64,000 bases of DNA from an uncultured Francisella sp. (GTDB lineage: Bacteria; Pseudomonadota; Gammaproteobacteria; Burkholderiales; Neisseriaceae). The first letter of the stretch is position 1. Each line of letters begins with the position of its first letter. Location of the stretch: NCBI GenBank assembly GCA_943913655.1, contig CALTZA010000001.1, forward strand, positions 124,001 through 188,000, read 5' to 3'. This document shows, one piece after another, positions 25,627 to 34,792 of this stretch. A program made the position numbers and the translations under genes. Below the pieces are notes generated by a model that saw only the letters and a list, made by a program, of their open reading frames with translations, ran no database searches and was not told where the DNA came from.

Positions 25627-25914
25627 CTACTCGACGATAGCCAAAATATCTTCTTCTCGAACCACATTATATTCTTCACCATCTACTTTGACGGTTTGAC
25701 CACTGTACTTGCCAAATAACACACGATCACCTGTCTTGACAGAGAGCTCTTGCACATTACCATTTTCTAATAACTTTCCAGGACCAACAGAAATCACTTC
25801 GCCAATATCAGGCTTCTCTGCGGCTGTACCAGGCAATACAATACCAGATTGGGTTTTTTCTTCTGCTTCAACACGTTTGATTACAACGCGATCGTGTAAT
25901 GGACGAATAGCCAT
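25627..25914 (-). CDS. groES: Co-chaperonin GroES (Hsp10)
   Basis: 95 residues: IRPLHDRVVIKRVEAEEKTQSGIV-type start, the mobile loop with GIVLPGTA, GKYSGQTVKVDGEEYNVVREEDILAIVE at the end. The AGGAG element lies 7 nt before the ATG. It caps the GroEL chamber. Confidence 0.97.
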   Translation of the reverse strand: MAIRPLHDRVVIKRVEAEEKTQSGIVLPGTAAEKPDIGEVISVGPGKLLENGNVQELSVKTGDRVLFGKYSGQTVKVDGEEYNVVREEDILAIVE

Positions 25915-25960
25915 AATTTCACTCCTAAATGGTTTAACAAAAAATCGAATTTAGGATAAA

Positions 25961-25988
25961 AAATAGGGATTAAAAAAAATTTTTCAAG
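25961..25988 (-). promoter_or_regulatory. Sigma-32 (RpoH) type promoter of groES-groEL
   Basis: On the minus strand CTTGAAA (25988-25982), a 13-bp spacer and CCCTATTT (25968-25961) match the heat-shock consensus CTTGAAA-N(11-16)-CCCCATNT with one mismatch, 47 bp upstream of groES. No CIRCE inverted repeat is seen. Confidence 0.85.
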
Positions 25989-26015
25989 AGAATACCCAGG
26001 ATAATTTTTAGTCAT

Positions 26016-26852
26016 TCAAATAAAACAACAACGGATAAAATCCAGCCCAGAAAAATTAATTTGCACAGAAGCAGCGCGTCGTGTTTTCTGCTTTGCATGA
26101 TAAGCAAATGAAAAACCAGCTCGTTTCAATAAAGGAATATCATTGGCACCATCTCCAACAGCCACCGTCTGCACCAGATTTAGCCCTAACTTTTTTGCAT
26201 AGTCCTCTAAAGCCTTTGCCTTAGCAGCAGCGTCAACAATTGGACCCAATAATCGACCTGTTAATCGTCCATTTTTTATTTCTAAGTGATTCGCTAAAAC
26301 CTCTGACAAATGATACTGATCCTTCAAATAATCAGTAAATAACGTGAATCCACCTGATACTAAAGCAAATTTAACATCACACTCACGACAGGCTTGCAGC
26401 AAAAATCCTGCTCCGGGAGATAAAATTAATTTGTGATGCATGATTTCTAATAACACTTCTATTGGTGTTCCAGAAAGTAAAGCCACTCGTTCTATTAAAG
26501 AAGCTACGAAATCAAGTTCGCCCCTCATTGAGGCTTCAGTAATACTAGCTACTTGTGCCTGTATGCCCATAGTCGCTGCGATTTCATCAACACATTCAAT
26601 AGTGATGAATGTTGAATCCATATCACTCACCAATAAACCAAGTTCTTCAAAATGATGTAAGGGTAATAGTGCGTAATCAATGCGACACTGATGAAGATAT
26701 GCTTGTTGCTCATTACTAAGACAAAAATCAGGACAAACAAGATAGCGCTGACTATCAGCTAACTGATCTAAAAAAGTATACTCTTGCCCTTGTGAAATCA
26801 GCCACTCATCAATCAATCTCGACTCACCACTTAATACCAAAAGTCGTTGCAT
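26016..26852 (-). CDS. serB: Phosphoserine phosphatase
   Basis: 278 residues from the ATG at 26852 (a TTG at 26873 is less likely). The HAD motifs are complete: motif I VSDMDSTFI near residue 77, SMRGELDF for substrate binding, motif II LVSGGFTLF near 165, and motif III VAVGDGANDIPLLKRAG near 230. SerB dephosphorylates phosphoserine, the last step of serine synthesis. The N-terminal region is shorter than the ACT-containing E. coli SerB. It is followed on the other strand by pcs. Confidence 0.93.
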   Translation of the reverse strand: MQRLLVLSGESRLIDEWLISQGQEYTFLDQLADSQRYLVCPDFCLSNEQQAYLHQCRIDYALLPLHHFEELGLLVSDMDSTFITIECVDEIAATMGIQAQVASITEASMRGELDFVASLIERVALLSGTPIEVLLEIMHHKLILSPGAGFLLQACRECDVKFALVSGGFTLFTDYLKDQYHLSEVLANHLEIKNGRLTGRLLGPIVDAAAKAKALEDYAKKLGLNLVQTVAVGDGANDIPLLKRAGFSFAYHAKQKTRRAASVQINFSGLDFIRCCFI

Positions 26853-26926
26853 AATTTGCGCGCCTGCTTGCAATCACACCGCATTATAACCTCATCTGAC
26901 TTGCATTTCGATGCAGTATTTTTAGG

Positions 26927-26932
26927 TATAAT
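26927..26932 (+). promoter_or_regulatory. -10 box candidate for pcs
   Basis: Consensus TATAAT, 54 bp upstream of the pcs ATG. TTGCAT at 26901-26906 is 20 bp away, longer than optimal, so the -35 is uncertain. Confidence 0.4.
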
Positions 26933-26985
26933 GTTGAAACCACATTGCTTTTATCATCTATAAAAATTTGTATTGGAGAAAAATA

Positions 26986-27810
26986 ATGCGTTCACGTTCT
27001 TACACTGATACTCAATACGTTTGGGCATGGACTGCCCATTTGTTTACTTCTTTTGGCATTGTCGCTTGCGCCTTAGCAATGATCGCACTATTTCAAAATG
27101 AACCTTCCTTGTGTTTTTTTTGGTTGATTGTGGCCTATATTATTGATGGCTTAGATGGGACATTAGCTAGAAAAGTACATGTAGAAAGTCTTACTAATTA
27201 TGACGGCTTCATCATGGATTCCATCATTGACTATACAAGCTACGTTTTTATTCCTGTATTCATTCTCTATTTTTATGTGGATTATCCAGCTGGTCTGAAA
27301 CTTTTTTCTATTGCCTTAATTTTAATCAGCTCCATGTATTTCTTCTTTAAAAAAGACATGAAAACCCATGATTATTACTTCAATGGTATTCCAACCATGT
27401 GGCAAATCATTGTTATCTATATGTACATAGCCAGTCCTCATATGCCCTGGATCAATTTTTTTGTAACACTGATATTTTGTGTATTGCAGGATGTAAATTT
27501 TAATTTTGTGCATCCCTTCCGAGTAAAACGACTACAAAAATTAACCATCACGGTATCTCTTATATGGACTGCAACCAGTCTCTACATGATATTTAGTGAG
27601 CCGGTACATGCTAATGAAGTCTTTCCTTATATGAATGTGAATGTCGGGCACGTGATACTTGCTGATTATAACATTACTAACGCATTACTGCAGGCTCTAG
27701 AGTCACTACGCACATTGATTATACTTTTATGGTGGTTGTGTCCAGCTTATATTATAGGGATTAGCACTTATCGCACCTACGAAAAATTAGTTGGTAAGGT
27801 TAGTGCATAA
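26986..27810 (+). CDS. pcs: Phosphatidylcholine synthase (CDP-alcohol phosphotransferase)
   Basis: 274 residues from the ATG at 26986, which follows GGAGA. A multi-spanning membrane protein with the CDP-alcohol phosphotransferase motif in the Pcs form: DGLDGTLAR, eleven residues, then GFIMDSIIDY near residues 63-90, where the spacing between AR and the second Gly is longer than in PgsA/PssA. Pcs condenses choline with CDP-diacylglycerol to make phosphatidylcholine in one step at the inner membrane. Known from Rhizobia, Brucella, Pseudomonas aeruginosa, Legionella and Borrelia, mostly host-associated bacteria. It depends on external choline. A TATAAT box lies at 26927-26932. Confidence 0.9.
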   Translation: MRSRSYTDTQYVWAWTAHLFTSFGIVACALAMIALFQNEPSLCFFWLIVAYIIDGLDGTLARKVHVESLTNYDGFIMDSIIDYTSYVFIPVFILYFYVDYPAGLKLFSIALILISSMYFFFKKDMKTHDYYFNGIPTMWQIIVIYMYIASPHMPWINFFVTLIFCVLQDVNFNFVHPFRVKRLQKLTITVSLIWTATSLYMIFSEPVHANEVFPYMNVNVGHVILADYNITNALLQALESLRTLIILLWWLCPAYIIGISTYRTYEKLVGKVSA

Positions 27811-27828
27811 ATTATTTGACTATTTCGT

Positions 27829-28824
27829 TCATCCAAGACGCTTTTCTTTAACTGCAAGAAAGGCGTCTAAAATAAGCTGAGGATCATTAGTTTTTAGATG
27901 CTCAGGATTAGAAAGGTATTGACGCCACACTTTGCCACCACGTTGATTAGCTAACAAGCCTAAACTGGATTTGACAATATCTCTCAGCTTCATCTCAGGA
28001 TATAAGGCTAATTCCTCCTTAGCATACGTGAAAAATCGTTCTATCAATTTTTCTAAAGAGAAGTCATTCTTGTTATCCGCGAAGAAAAGCGTATCCCAAT
28101 CGCGCACAAACATGGGATGATGGTAAGCTTCCCTGCCTATCATTACTCCATCCACTTGTTGCAAATGTCTTTTTATCGACTCATGACTAGTGATACCGCC
28201 ATTAAGTATAACTGTTAGGTTGGGAAAATCTTGCTTGAGTCGATACACATAATCGTATTTTAAAGGAGGAATCTGCCTATTTTCTTTGGGAGATAAGCCC
28301 TTTAACCAAGCATTTCTAGCATGTACAATAAACACGCGACACATAGTCCTATGAGCAATCTCTCCTACAAAATCCCTTAACCATTCATAAGATTGTTCTT
28401 GATCAATGCCAATACGATGTTTCAAAGTAATCGGCAAGTCTACAGCTTGCTGCATAGCATTAAGACATGCCGCTAAGCGCATAGTGTCTTTCATTAATAT
28501 TGCACCGAAAGCGCCTTTTTGAACTTTCTCACTGGGACAACCAGCATTTAAATTAACCTCAGCAAAACCATAATTTTTAGCAACAAGGCAAGCCTGGGCA
28601 AGTTGATTTGGTTCATTTCCTGCTAACTGCAAAGCTAAAGGATGCTCTATTAAACGGTGTTGTAACAATTTTTCTTGTTGCGCACCATAAATAAGAGCAC
28701 AGGCATGCACCATCTCGGTATAAAGCCGTGTATGTTTGGTTAATAACCGAACCAGATAACGATAATGCCGGTCAGTCCAATCAAGCATTGGTGCAATGGA
28801 TATCTTCCATTGTTTAGAAAGCAT
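27829..28824 (-). CDS. dusA: tRNA-dihydrouridine(20/20a) synthase DusA
   Basis: 331 residues, FMN TIM-barrel. SIAPMLDWTDRHYRYL at the start, VNLNAGCPSEKVQKGAFGAIL with the catalytic Cys near residue 98, ITLKHRIGID near 140 and MIGREAYHHP near 228 fit DusA rather than DusB or DusC. It reduces U20/U20a in the D-loop of tRNA. It is 30 nt downstream of metK on the same strand. Confidence 0.94.
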   Translation of the reverse strand: MLSKQWKISIAPMLDWTDRHYRYLVRLLTKHTRLYTEMVHACALIYGAQQEKLLQHRLIEHPLALQLAGNEPNQLAQACLVAKNYGFAEVNLNAGCPSEKVQKGAFGAILMKDTMRLAACLNAMQQAVDLPITLKHRIGIDQEQSYEWLRDFVGEIAHRTMCRVFIVHARNAWLKGLSPKENRQIPPLKYDYVYRLKQDFPNLTVILNGGITSHESIKRHLQQVDGVMIGREAYHHPMFVRDWDTLFFADNKNDFSLEKLIERFFTYAKEELALYPEMKLRDIVKSSLGLLANQRGGKVWRQYLSNPEHLKTNDPQLILDAFLAVKEKRLG

Positions 28825-28854
28825 ACTGACATCTAACAGGATCGCTGAATATGT

Positions 28855-30006
28855 TCATTGAAAGACCTTAGCCAAAGATAGTTCTTCCCAGGTAAATTTT
28901 TCATTTTCTCGACCAAAATGACCGTAATTAACCGTTTGTGCAAAAATAGGACGCTGCAAATCTAAGGTATCGATAATTCCTTGGGGAGTAAAATTAAAAT
29001 GCTGAATAATGAGTCGTAAGATTGCCTCTTCACTTAATGTGCTGGTACCAAAAGTATCCACAGAAATTGAATTAGGCTCTGCCCGACCAATGGTGTAAGA
29101 TATCTGAATCTGACATTGCCTAGCCAAACCAGCAGCCACAATATTTTTGGCAATATAGCGGCAAGCATAAGAGGCAGACCGATCTACTTTGGTCGGGTCT
29201 TTACCAGAAAAAGCACCACCACCGTGAGGAGCAGCCCCTCCGTAAGTATCAACAATGATCTTTCGTCCAGTTAAGCCACAATCACTTTTCGGTCCGCCTT
29301 GTATAAACTGTCCAGTAGGATTAATAAAATAACGCGTATTGTAAAGCATTCCCTTAGGTAAGACTGGTTTGATAATTTCCTCAATTACTGCCTCTTGCAA
29401 ACTTGCTTGTTTAATATCAGGAGAATGCTGAGTTGAAAGCACTACACTTTCAATTCTGTTAGGTTGGCCTGTTTTACTATCATAAACAGCTGTTATCTGT
29501 GCCTTAGCATCTGGGCGTAACCAGGGCAAAATTCCCTCTTTACGCAATTTTGCCTGCTGCTTCATCAAAAGATGTGCATAATAAATGCAAAAAGGCATTA
29601 AAGCAGGTGTTTCATCGCAAGCATAACCAAACATTAAACCCTGGTCTCCGGCTCCTAATTGCCCGCTAATATTGGTCTGCTCATTAATGCCCTGTGAAAT
29701 ATCCGGTGATTGCTTATCATAACAAACCAAGACAGCACAGTCTGCTGCACAAAATCCCATACCCGCATCGTTATAGCCAATTTCATGTATCGCTTGACGT
29801 GCCACCTCAGTATAATTGACGTGAGCGCAAGTGGTGATTTCTCCAGCTAACACAACCAAACCAGTAGTGACCATTGTTTCTGCCGCCACTCTAGCTTTAG
29901 GATCTTGAGCCAAAATAGCATCTAAAATACGATCAGAAATATAATCAGCGATCTTATCAGGATGACCTTCTGATACCGATTCAGAAGTAAATAAATAATC
30001 ACTCAC
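28855..30006 (-). CDS. metK: S-adenosylmethionine synthetase
   Basis: 383 residues, standard length. GTG start (30006). Signatures: SESVSEGHPDKIADYISD, GAGDQGLMFGYA near residue 115, GGGAFSGKDPTKVDRSASY near 255. It forms SAM from methionine and ATP. A TATAAT box at 30030-30025 lies only about 20 bp upstream of the GTG, implying a short leader if used. No SAM riboswitch could be recognised in the 180-bp gap to the divergent acyltransferase gene. Confidence 0.97.
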   Translation of the reverse strand: MSDYLFTSESVSEGHPDKIADYISDRILDAILAQDPKARVAAETMVTTGLVVLAGEITTCAHVNYTEVARQAIHEIGYNDAGMGFCAADCAVLVCYDKQSPDISQGINEQTNISGQLGAGDQGLMFGYACDETPALMPFCIYYAHLLMKQQAKLRKEGILPWLRPDAKAQITAVYDSKTGQPNRIESVVLSTQHSPDIKQASLQEAVIEEIIKPVLPKGMLYNTRYFINPTGQFIQGGPKSDCGLTGRKIIVDTYGGAAPHGGGAFSGKDPTKVDRSASYACRYIAKNIVAAGLARQCQIQISYTIGRAEPNSISVDTFGTSTLSEEAILRLIIQHFNFTPQGIIDTLDLQRPIFAQTVNYGHFGRENEKFTWEELSLAKVFQ

Positions 30007-30189
30007 AGCGGTTACTTTCCATCAATTATATAGTCAAGAATCGAGAATATCGTTAATAAAAATTTATTGAAGATTGAGTTGTTTAAGTGTAACAGCTTTT
30101 GCAGTTTTTTTGATAGCCAGTGCTTGAGAGTGACACATAAAAGCTTCATAATGCTTACTTATAAGTCAAAGTAGGCTCGACTATTATTC

Positions 30190-31071
30190 ATGCTGACTCG
30201 AATCATTTTTATTCTATTTTACTTGCTACATTTTTTACCGCTCCCAGTTTTACACCTGCTTGCTTATCCACTTGGCTACCTTGCTTATTTTACTTTAAGC
30301 AAGCGTCGTCGCATCGGCATGATCAATTTGCGTTTGTGCTTTCCTGAGAAAAGCCAACGAGAAAGGCGATCTATGCTATATACTAATTTTTATCATATGG
30401 CTGCCATGTTCCTGGAATATAGCTTTTGCTGGTACGCTTCAGCACAACGCATTAAACGCTATGTACATGTTGAGGGAGAAGAATATCTGTACCAAGCAGC
30501 CAAGTGCCATCAACACGTGTTATTACTCTGCCCTCATTTTTGCGCTTTTGAGCTAAGTGCACTGCGCTTAAACTTGCATCATCCTTTGATTAGTATTTTT
30601 ACCAGGCAAAAAGATCCTGTTTGGAATCAGCGCTTATATGATGGACGTACTCGATTTAATACCTTACATCATGTGCACCTTATTCGACGCAATGAAAAAA
30701 TCATCTCTATTATCCATCTGTTGAAAAACTCTTCTGCGCTATTTTTATACCTACCTGATCAAGATTTTGGACGTAAAGACTCTATATTTGTTCCCTTTTT
30801 TGGCATTCCTACAGCCACAACCACAGGGGTCAGTAGACTCTCTTGTTTGACTAAGCGACACGTCATTCCCATGATACCAATACGTCACTTTGGTCGCTTG
30901 CAGATAAAAATATTTCCCCCTTGTGAGCATTTTCCTACTACAGATATTTCTGCTGATACTACAAGAATTAATCAACTGATTGAACACTTGATTCGACAAC
31001 ATCCTACTCAATACTTTTGGTTGCATCAACGCTTTAAAACTAGACCATTAGGTGAAAAATCAGTATATTGA
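30190..31071 (+). CDS. Lipid A biosynthesis acyltransferase (LpxL/HtrB-like)
   Basis: 293 residues. An N-terminal membrane helix (FILFYLLHFLPLPVLHLLA) precedes the LPLAT domain with the HX4E-type catalytic motif in LLCPHFCAFELSALRL near residue 118, FTRQKDPVWN, and YLPDQDFGRKDSIFVPFFG near 195, close to the DQD and FFG motifs of LpxL. It transfers an acyl chain to a lipid A precursor at the inner-membrane inner face. LpxL versus LpxM/LpxP cannot be fixed from the sequence alone. Confidence 0.9.
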   Translation: MLTRIIFILFYLLHFLPLPVLHLLAYPLGYLAYFTLSKRRRIGMINLRLCFPEKSQRERRSMLYTNFYHMAAMFLEYSFCWYASAQRIKRYVHVEGEEYLYQAAKCHQHVLLLCPHFCAFELSALRLNLHHPLISIFTRQKDPVWNQRLYDGRTRFNTLHHVHLIRRNEKIISIIHLLKNSSALFLYLPDQDFGRKDSIFVPFFGIPTATTTGVSRLSCLTKRHVIPMIPIRHFGRLQIKIFPPCEHFPTTDISADTTRINQLIEHLIRQHPTQYFWLHQRFKTRPLGEKSVY

Positions 31072-31112
31072 TATAGAAACAACTCTCTTCAATTATTAGC
31101 TTTATTGATACC

Positions 31113-31868
31113 ATGAAATTTACTTACCTTAGCTCATTTGTTTTATCTTTTATTTGCCTGGGGTTTGCTGCCTGCCACAGTCTTGGTTCGCTTGATAGTA
31201 ATAGCTTATCTTCGAGTTTTGCTCTTCATCAGCACCATATGCGTAAAAAGCCATCTTTGCTCTCTTCAAAACGCCACCGTGTGCGAACAGCAGAAAATCC
31301 CTATCGTATTAGTCTTAAATATCACACCACCGCTGCCGCATTAATGGGTCTAAATCATCTGGCAAATGCAAATGCAGTTAAAGTTAGCCAGCAGCTTAAA
31401 TTGCCTTCTTCTACTCGTTCAATCATCTCTCAGCCGGCAAGTAGACCTCGCAGAACTCGTTATACTAGCTCATCTTCTGCCAATGGTAGAATGCCGCTTA
31501 GTGGGAAACGTTTTAGTTGGCCTGTACATGGAAAAGTGATAGGTTATTTCAATAACAGCACTCATAAGGGCATTACCATCCATACTACTGCTTCTGCTAA
31601 AGTATTAGCAGCAAGAGATGGGGTGGTCATCTATGAGGGAGATTTACGTAATTACGGCCGTCTGATCTTACTTAGTCATGCTTCTGACAATTCCATTCTC
31701 ACTGTTTATAGTAATATCAAAAACCCACGAGTCGCTCTTCACCAAAAAGTCAAAAAAGGTAACACGCTTGCCTTAGTTGCTTCTGATAAAAATAATAACT
31801 CTACTCTTTATTTTGAAATTCGCTATAAAGGTCAGGCAGTCAATCCTCTTAATTACCTAGAAGATTAA
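31113..31868 (+). CDS. NlpD-like M23/LytM-domain lipoprotein
   Basis: 251 residues. A lipoprotein signal (LSFICLGFAAC) precedes a basic linker, a weak LysM-like segment (SLKYHTTAAALMGLNHLAN, QQLKLP near residues 70-105) and a C-terminal LytM/M23 fold (FSWPVHGKVIGYF, HKGITIHTTASAKVLAARDG, LYFEIRYKGQAVNPLNYL). The usual metal ligands are partly missing (no HxH at LYFEIR, no Asp in HKGITI), as in NlpD and EnvC, which activate amidases rather than cut peptidoglycan. Role in septal peptidoglycan splitting is inferred. It is shorter than E. coli NlpD (379) and not next to rpoS. Confidence 0.8.
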   Translation: MKFTYLSSFVLSFICLGFAACHSLGSLDSNSLSSSFALHQHHMRKKPSLLSSKRHRVRTAENPYRISLKYHTTAAALMGLNHLANANAVKVSQQLKLPSSTRSIISQPASRPRRTRYTSSSSANGRMPLSGKRFSWPVHGKVIGYFNNSTHKGITIHTTASAKVLAARDGVVIYEGDLRNYGRLILLSHASDNSILTVYSNIKNPRVALHQKVKKGNTLALVASDKNNNSTLYFEIRYKGQAVNPLNYLED

Positions 31869-31895
31869 TAACACAAGAGCTTTTCAGCATGTCTT

Positions 31896-31925
31896 CTTGC
31901 TTACCTAATAAAAAATAAAGTAGAA
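31896..31925 (+). promoter_or_regulatory. Sigma-70 promoter of rpsT
   Basis: TTGCTT (31896-31901), 18-bp spacer, TAGAAT (31920-31925), 31 bp before the rpsT ATG. Confidence 0.65.
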
Positions 31926-31956
31926 TATTGCCCTTTAATTATTGGAGTGAACGATT

Positions 31957-32232
31957 ATGGCCAATAGCCCCCAGGCGCGTAAGCGCGCGATTCAAGCAGA
32001 GAAACAACGCGCGCGCAATGCAAGCCTAAAAACAACCTTTCGCACTGCTGTAAAAAAAACCGTCAAAGCCATTAATGCGGGGGATCAAAAGATAGCGCAG
32101 GATATTTTTAGAGAAGCTGTCAAAATCATGGATCGCGTTGCAGACAAAAGTGTATTTCATAAAAACAAAGCAGCAAGACATAAAAGTCGCTTGTCCCAAC
32201 GTATCAAAAGTATGGCTCAGTCAAATTCTTAA
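31957..32232 (+). CDS. rpsT: 30S ribosomal protein S20
   Basis: 91 residues, highly basic: ANSPQARKRAIQAEKQRARN at the N-terminus, TVKAINAGD in the middle and KNKAARHKSRLSQRIK at the C-terminus. It binds 16S rRNA early in 30S assembly. Monocistronic, with its own promoter and a TTGGAGTG ribosome-binding site. Confidence 0.97.
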   Translation: MANSPQARKRAIQAEKQRARNASLKTTFRTAVKKTVKAINAGDQKIAQDIFREAVKIMDRVADKSVFHKNKAARHKSRLSQRIKSMAQSNS

Positions 32233-32323
32233 GAGTTTTTACTTTAATATAATCTTTAGAATACAAAGCAGGTAGTATTAATTTCCTTTCATAAAGAGCT
32301 ATCACATTATCTTTTAATCGTTT

Positions 32324-32380
32324 GGTCGACGGTCGACATCCCTTACCAGTTAATAATCTATCGATATCTTAGTATCGATA
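32324..32380. repeat. Tandem GGTCGAC and paired TATCGATA palindromes upstream of aspS
   Basis: GGTCGAC occurs twice head to tail (32324-32337). Then TATCGATA, itself a palindrome, occurs at 32359-32366 and 32373-32380, 14 bp apart, and can form a hairpin. They sit between rpsT and aspS, 47 to 103 bp before the aspS ATG. A protein-binding or attenuation role is a guess. Confidence 0.5.
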
Positions 32381-32426
32381 CGCTGTTTGTCTTGACACAA
32401 CCAAAAGTCCTTAGAAAGAACGACCT

Positions 32427-34253
32427 ATGAGAACAAATTATTGCGGTTTAATCGATGGAAAATATCTCGACCAGATAGTTACTGTCCAAGGTTGGGTAAA
32501 TAAAAGACGTGATCATGGCGGAGTAATTTTCATTGATTTACGTGATCGAGAAGGCTTAGTGCAACTAGTCATTAACCCAGATAAGCAAGAAGCCTTTGCA
32601 TTAGCTGATAAAAGCCGCAGCGAATATGTGCTTGCTGCAACTGGTATAGTGCGCCATCGCCCTAAAGGCACAGTCAACCCATCCTTAATCTCTGGCAAAG
32701 TTGAAATTTTGGTTGAAAAGATATCGATACTTAATCCTGCTAAAACTCCGCCCTTTGCCATTGATGATGAACACCTATCAGAAAATATACGCCTAAGTCA
32801 GCGTGTTATTGATTTACGCCGTCCTGAAATGCAAAAAAATATCCGCCTTCGTCATAATATCACTCGTATTGTGCGTCACTTCTTAGATGAAGCCGGCTTT
32901 ATTGATATTGAAACTCCAATATTGACTCGTTCCACTCCTGAGGGAGCACGTGATTACCTGGTACCCTCTCGTGTCAATCCAGGTAATTTTTATGCCTTGC
33001 CACAATCCCCCCAACTATTCAAACAACTATTAATGGTAGCCGGATTTGATCGCTATTATCAAATCACTAAATGTTTTCGCGATGAAGATCTTCGTGCCGA
33101 TCGTCAACCTGAATTCACTCAAGTCGACTTAGAAATGTCTTTTGTTGATGAAAAAATGGTGATGAGCTTAACAGAAAATTTGATAAAAAAGGTATTACTT
33201 CATATATTAGGAGAGAAAGCAGTGTCTCCAGAGCCTATTTTGCAAATGACTTATCAAGAAGCCATGCAACGATATGGTTCGGACAAACCTGATTTGCGTA
33301 TCCAACTAGAATTCACCGATTTTACCGAACTGATGAAGAATGAACAGTTTTCTGTTTTTCAACGTGCAGCACAATTAAAAGATGGTCGTGTGGCGGCTCT
33401 GCGCATTCCCCATGGAACCACCTTGTCGCGTAAGGAAATTAACGAATACACTGATTTTGTTGGTATATATGGTGCTAAAGGCCTTGCATATATTAAGGTT
33501 GAAGATAAAGAGCGCATTTCTTCTCAAAATAGCGGTCTTAACTCTCCCATTGTTAAATTTCTATCAGAAAATACGCAGCGAGCTATTATTAATGAAACCA
33601 ATGCAAAAAATGGCGACTTGATTTTCTTCGTCGCTGATCGAGCGAAAATTGTTAATGAATCACTGGGACAACTACGTATCAAAATTGGCAAAGAACATGG
33701 ATCTAAAAACGGCTACTTTCAGCCAGGATGGCGTCTATTATGGGTAACAGATTTCCCAATGTTTGAGTACGATGAAGAGGAAAAGCGATACGTTGCTTTA
33801 CACCATCCTTTTACTAGCCCCCAAAAAGGTCACGAGGATTGGTTAACAACTCATCCCGAGCAGTGTTTGGCTCAAGCGTATGATATTGTGCTTAATGGAT
33901 GGGAACTAGGCGGGGGCTCAATTCGTATTCACGACAGTAATATCCAAGCTAAAGTATTTGAAGCGCTAAATATATCTATACAACAACAGCAAGATCAATT
34001 CGGCTTCTTACTACGCAATTTACAATATGGGGCGCCACCCCATGGCGGCTTGGCAATTGGTCTAGATCGTTTGGTGACTTTGTTAGCTGGAGCCGAATCA
34101 ATTCGTGACGTCATTGCCTTTCCTAAAACACAAAAAGCGCAATGCTTATTAACTCAAGCACCAAGTTCAGTCAATGATGATCAATTAAAAGAATTAGGGC
34201 TAAAATTAAGAAGCCTCCCTCATTCTTTGGCGAACAATAAAGAAAAAATATGA
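32427..34253 (+). CDS. aspS: Aspartyl-tRNA synthetase
   Basis: 608 residues, bacterial type. N-terminal OB anticodon domain (VQGWVNKRRDHGGVIFIDLRD), class II motif 2 (YYQITKCFRDEDLRADRQPEFTQ split near residue 210-230), the GAD insertion domain in the centre, and motif 3 (GGLAIGLDRLVTLLAGAESIRD) near 535 with IAFPKTQKAQCL. It charges tRNA-Asp. Whether it also charges tRNA-Asn depends on the presence of AsnRS or GatCAB elsewhere. Overlaps orn by 4 nt (ATGA). Confidence 0.97.
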   Translation: MRTNYCGLIDGKYLDQIVTVQGWVNKRRDHGGVIFIDLRDREGLVQLVINPDKQEAFALADKSRSEYVLAATGIVRHRPKGTVNPSLISGKVEILVEKISILNPAKTPPFAIDDEHLSENIRLSQRVIDLRRPEMQKNIRLRHNITRIVRHFLDEAGFIDIETPILTRSTPEGARDYLVPSRVNPGNFYALPQSPQLFKQLLMVAGFDRYYQITKCFRDEDLRADRQPEFTQVDLEMSFVDEKMVMSLTENLIKKVLLHILGEKAVSPEPILQMTYQEAMQRYGSDKPDLRIQLEFTDFTELMKNEQFSVFQRAAQLKDGRVAALRIPHGTTLSRKEINEYTDFVGIYGAKGLAYIKVEDKERISSQNSGLNSPIVKFLSENTQRAIINETNAKNGDLIFFVADRAKIVNESLGQLRIKIGKEHGSKNGYFQPGWRLLWVTDFPMFEYDEEEKRYVALHHPFTSPQKGHEDWLTTHPEQCLAQAYDIVLNGWELGGGSIRIHDSNIQAKVFEALNISIQQQQDQFGFLLRNLQYGAPPHGGLAIGLDRLVTLLAGAESIRDVIAFPKTQKAQCLLTQAPSSVNDDQLKELGLKLRSLPHSLANNKEKI

Positions 34254-34792
34254 AATCGTCTACCAATCTTATCTGGATCGATTTAGAGATGACAGGTCTT
34301 GATCCTGAAAAAGAGAAAATTATCGAGATAGCAGCAGCAGTGACAGACAAACACCTTAATGTACTTGCTACCTCAGCTAGCTACGCAATTCATCAGGCAG
34401 ATCAGTTACTTGAAAAAATGGATGATTGGAATAAAAGTACGCATACACATACTGGATTGATCAATCGAGTGCAAGACTCTCATCTGAGCGAAGCTACGGT
34501 AGAACAGAAAATATTAGAATTTCTTGAACCTTGGGTGCCAACTGGTAAAAGCCCTTTATGTGGCAACAGTATCCATCAAGACCGCCGTTTTTTACGTCTT
34601 TATATGCCCAAGCTGGAAAGCTATTGTCACTATCGACATATCGATGTATCGACCATTAAAGAACTTGCAAAACGCTGGAAACCTTCTTTAAAAAAGACCT
34701 ACAAACACGGAGCACACCAAGCGTTGGATGATGTGTTAGAAAGTATTGAAGAATTAAAATATTATCGAGATCACTTTTTTAATCTTTGTTAG
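34250..34792 (+). CDS. orn: Oligoribonuclease
   Basis: 180 residues, DEDDh 3'-5' exonuclease that degrades nanoRNAs and pGpG to mononucleotides. Exo I: LIWIDLEMTGLDPEKEKIIEI split at the start; HTGLINRV; GNSIHQDRRFL near residue 105; IDVSTIKELAKRW; and Exo III HQALDDVLESIEEL near 155. Start codon overlaps the aspS stop; the 3' end overlaps convergent hslR by 14 nt. Confidence 0.96.
   Translation: MKSSTNLIWIDLEMTGLDPEKEKIIEIAAAVTDKHLNVLATSASYAIHQADQLLEKMDDWNKSTHTHTGLINRVQDSHLSEATVEQKILEFLEPWVPTGKSPLCGNSIHQDRRFLRLYMPKLESYCHYRHIDVSTIKELAKRWKPSLKKTYKHGAHQALDDVLESIEELKYYRDHFFNLC

Noticed and set aside
30007..30189. Possible SAM riboswitch upstream of metK
   Set aside because: The leader between the likely -10 box and the GTG is only about 20 nt, and no conserved SAM aptamer core could be recognised.
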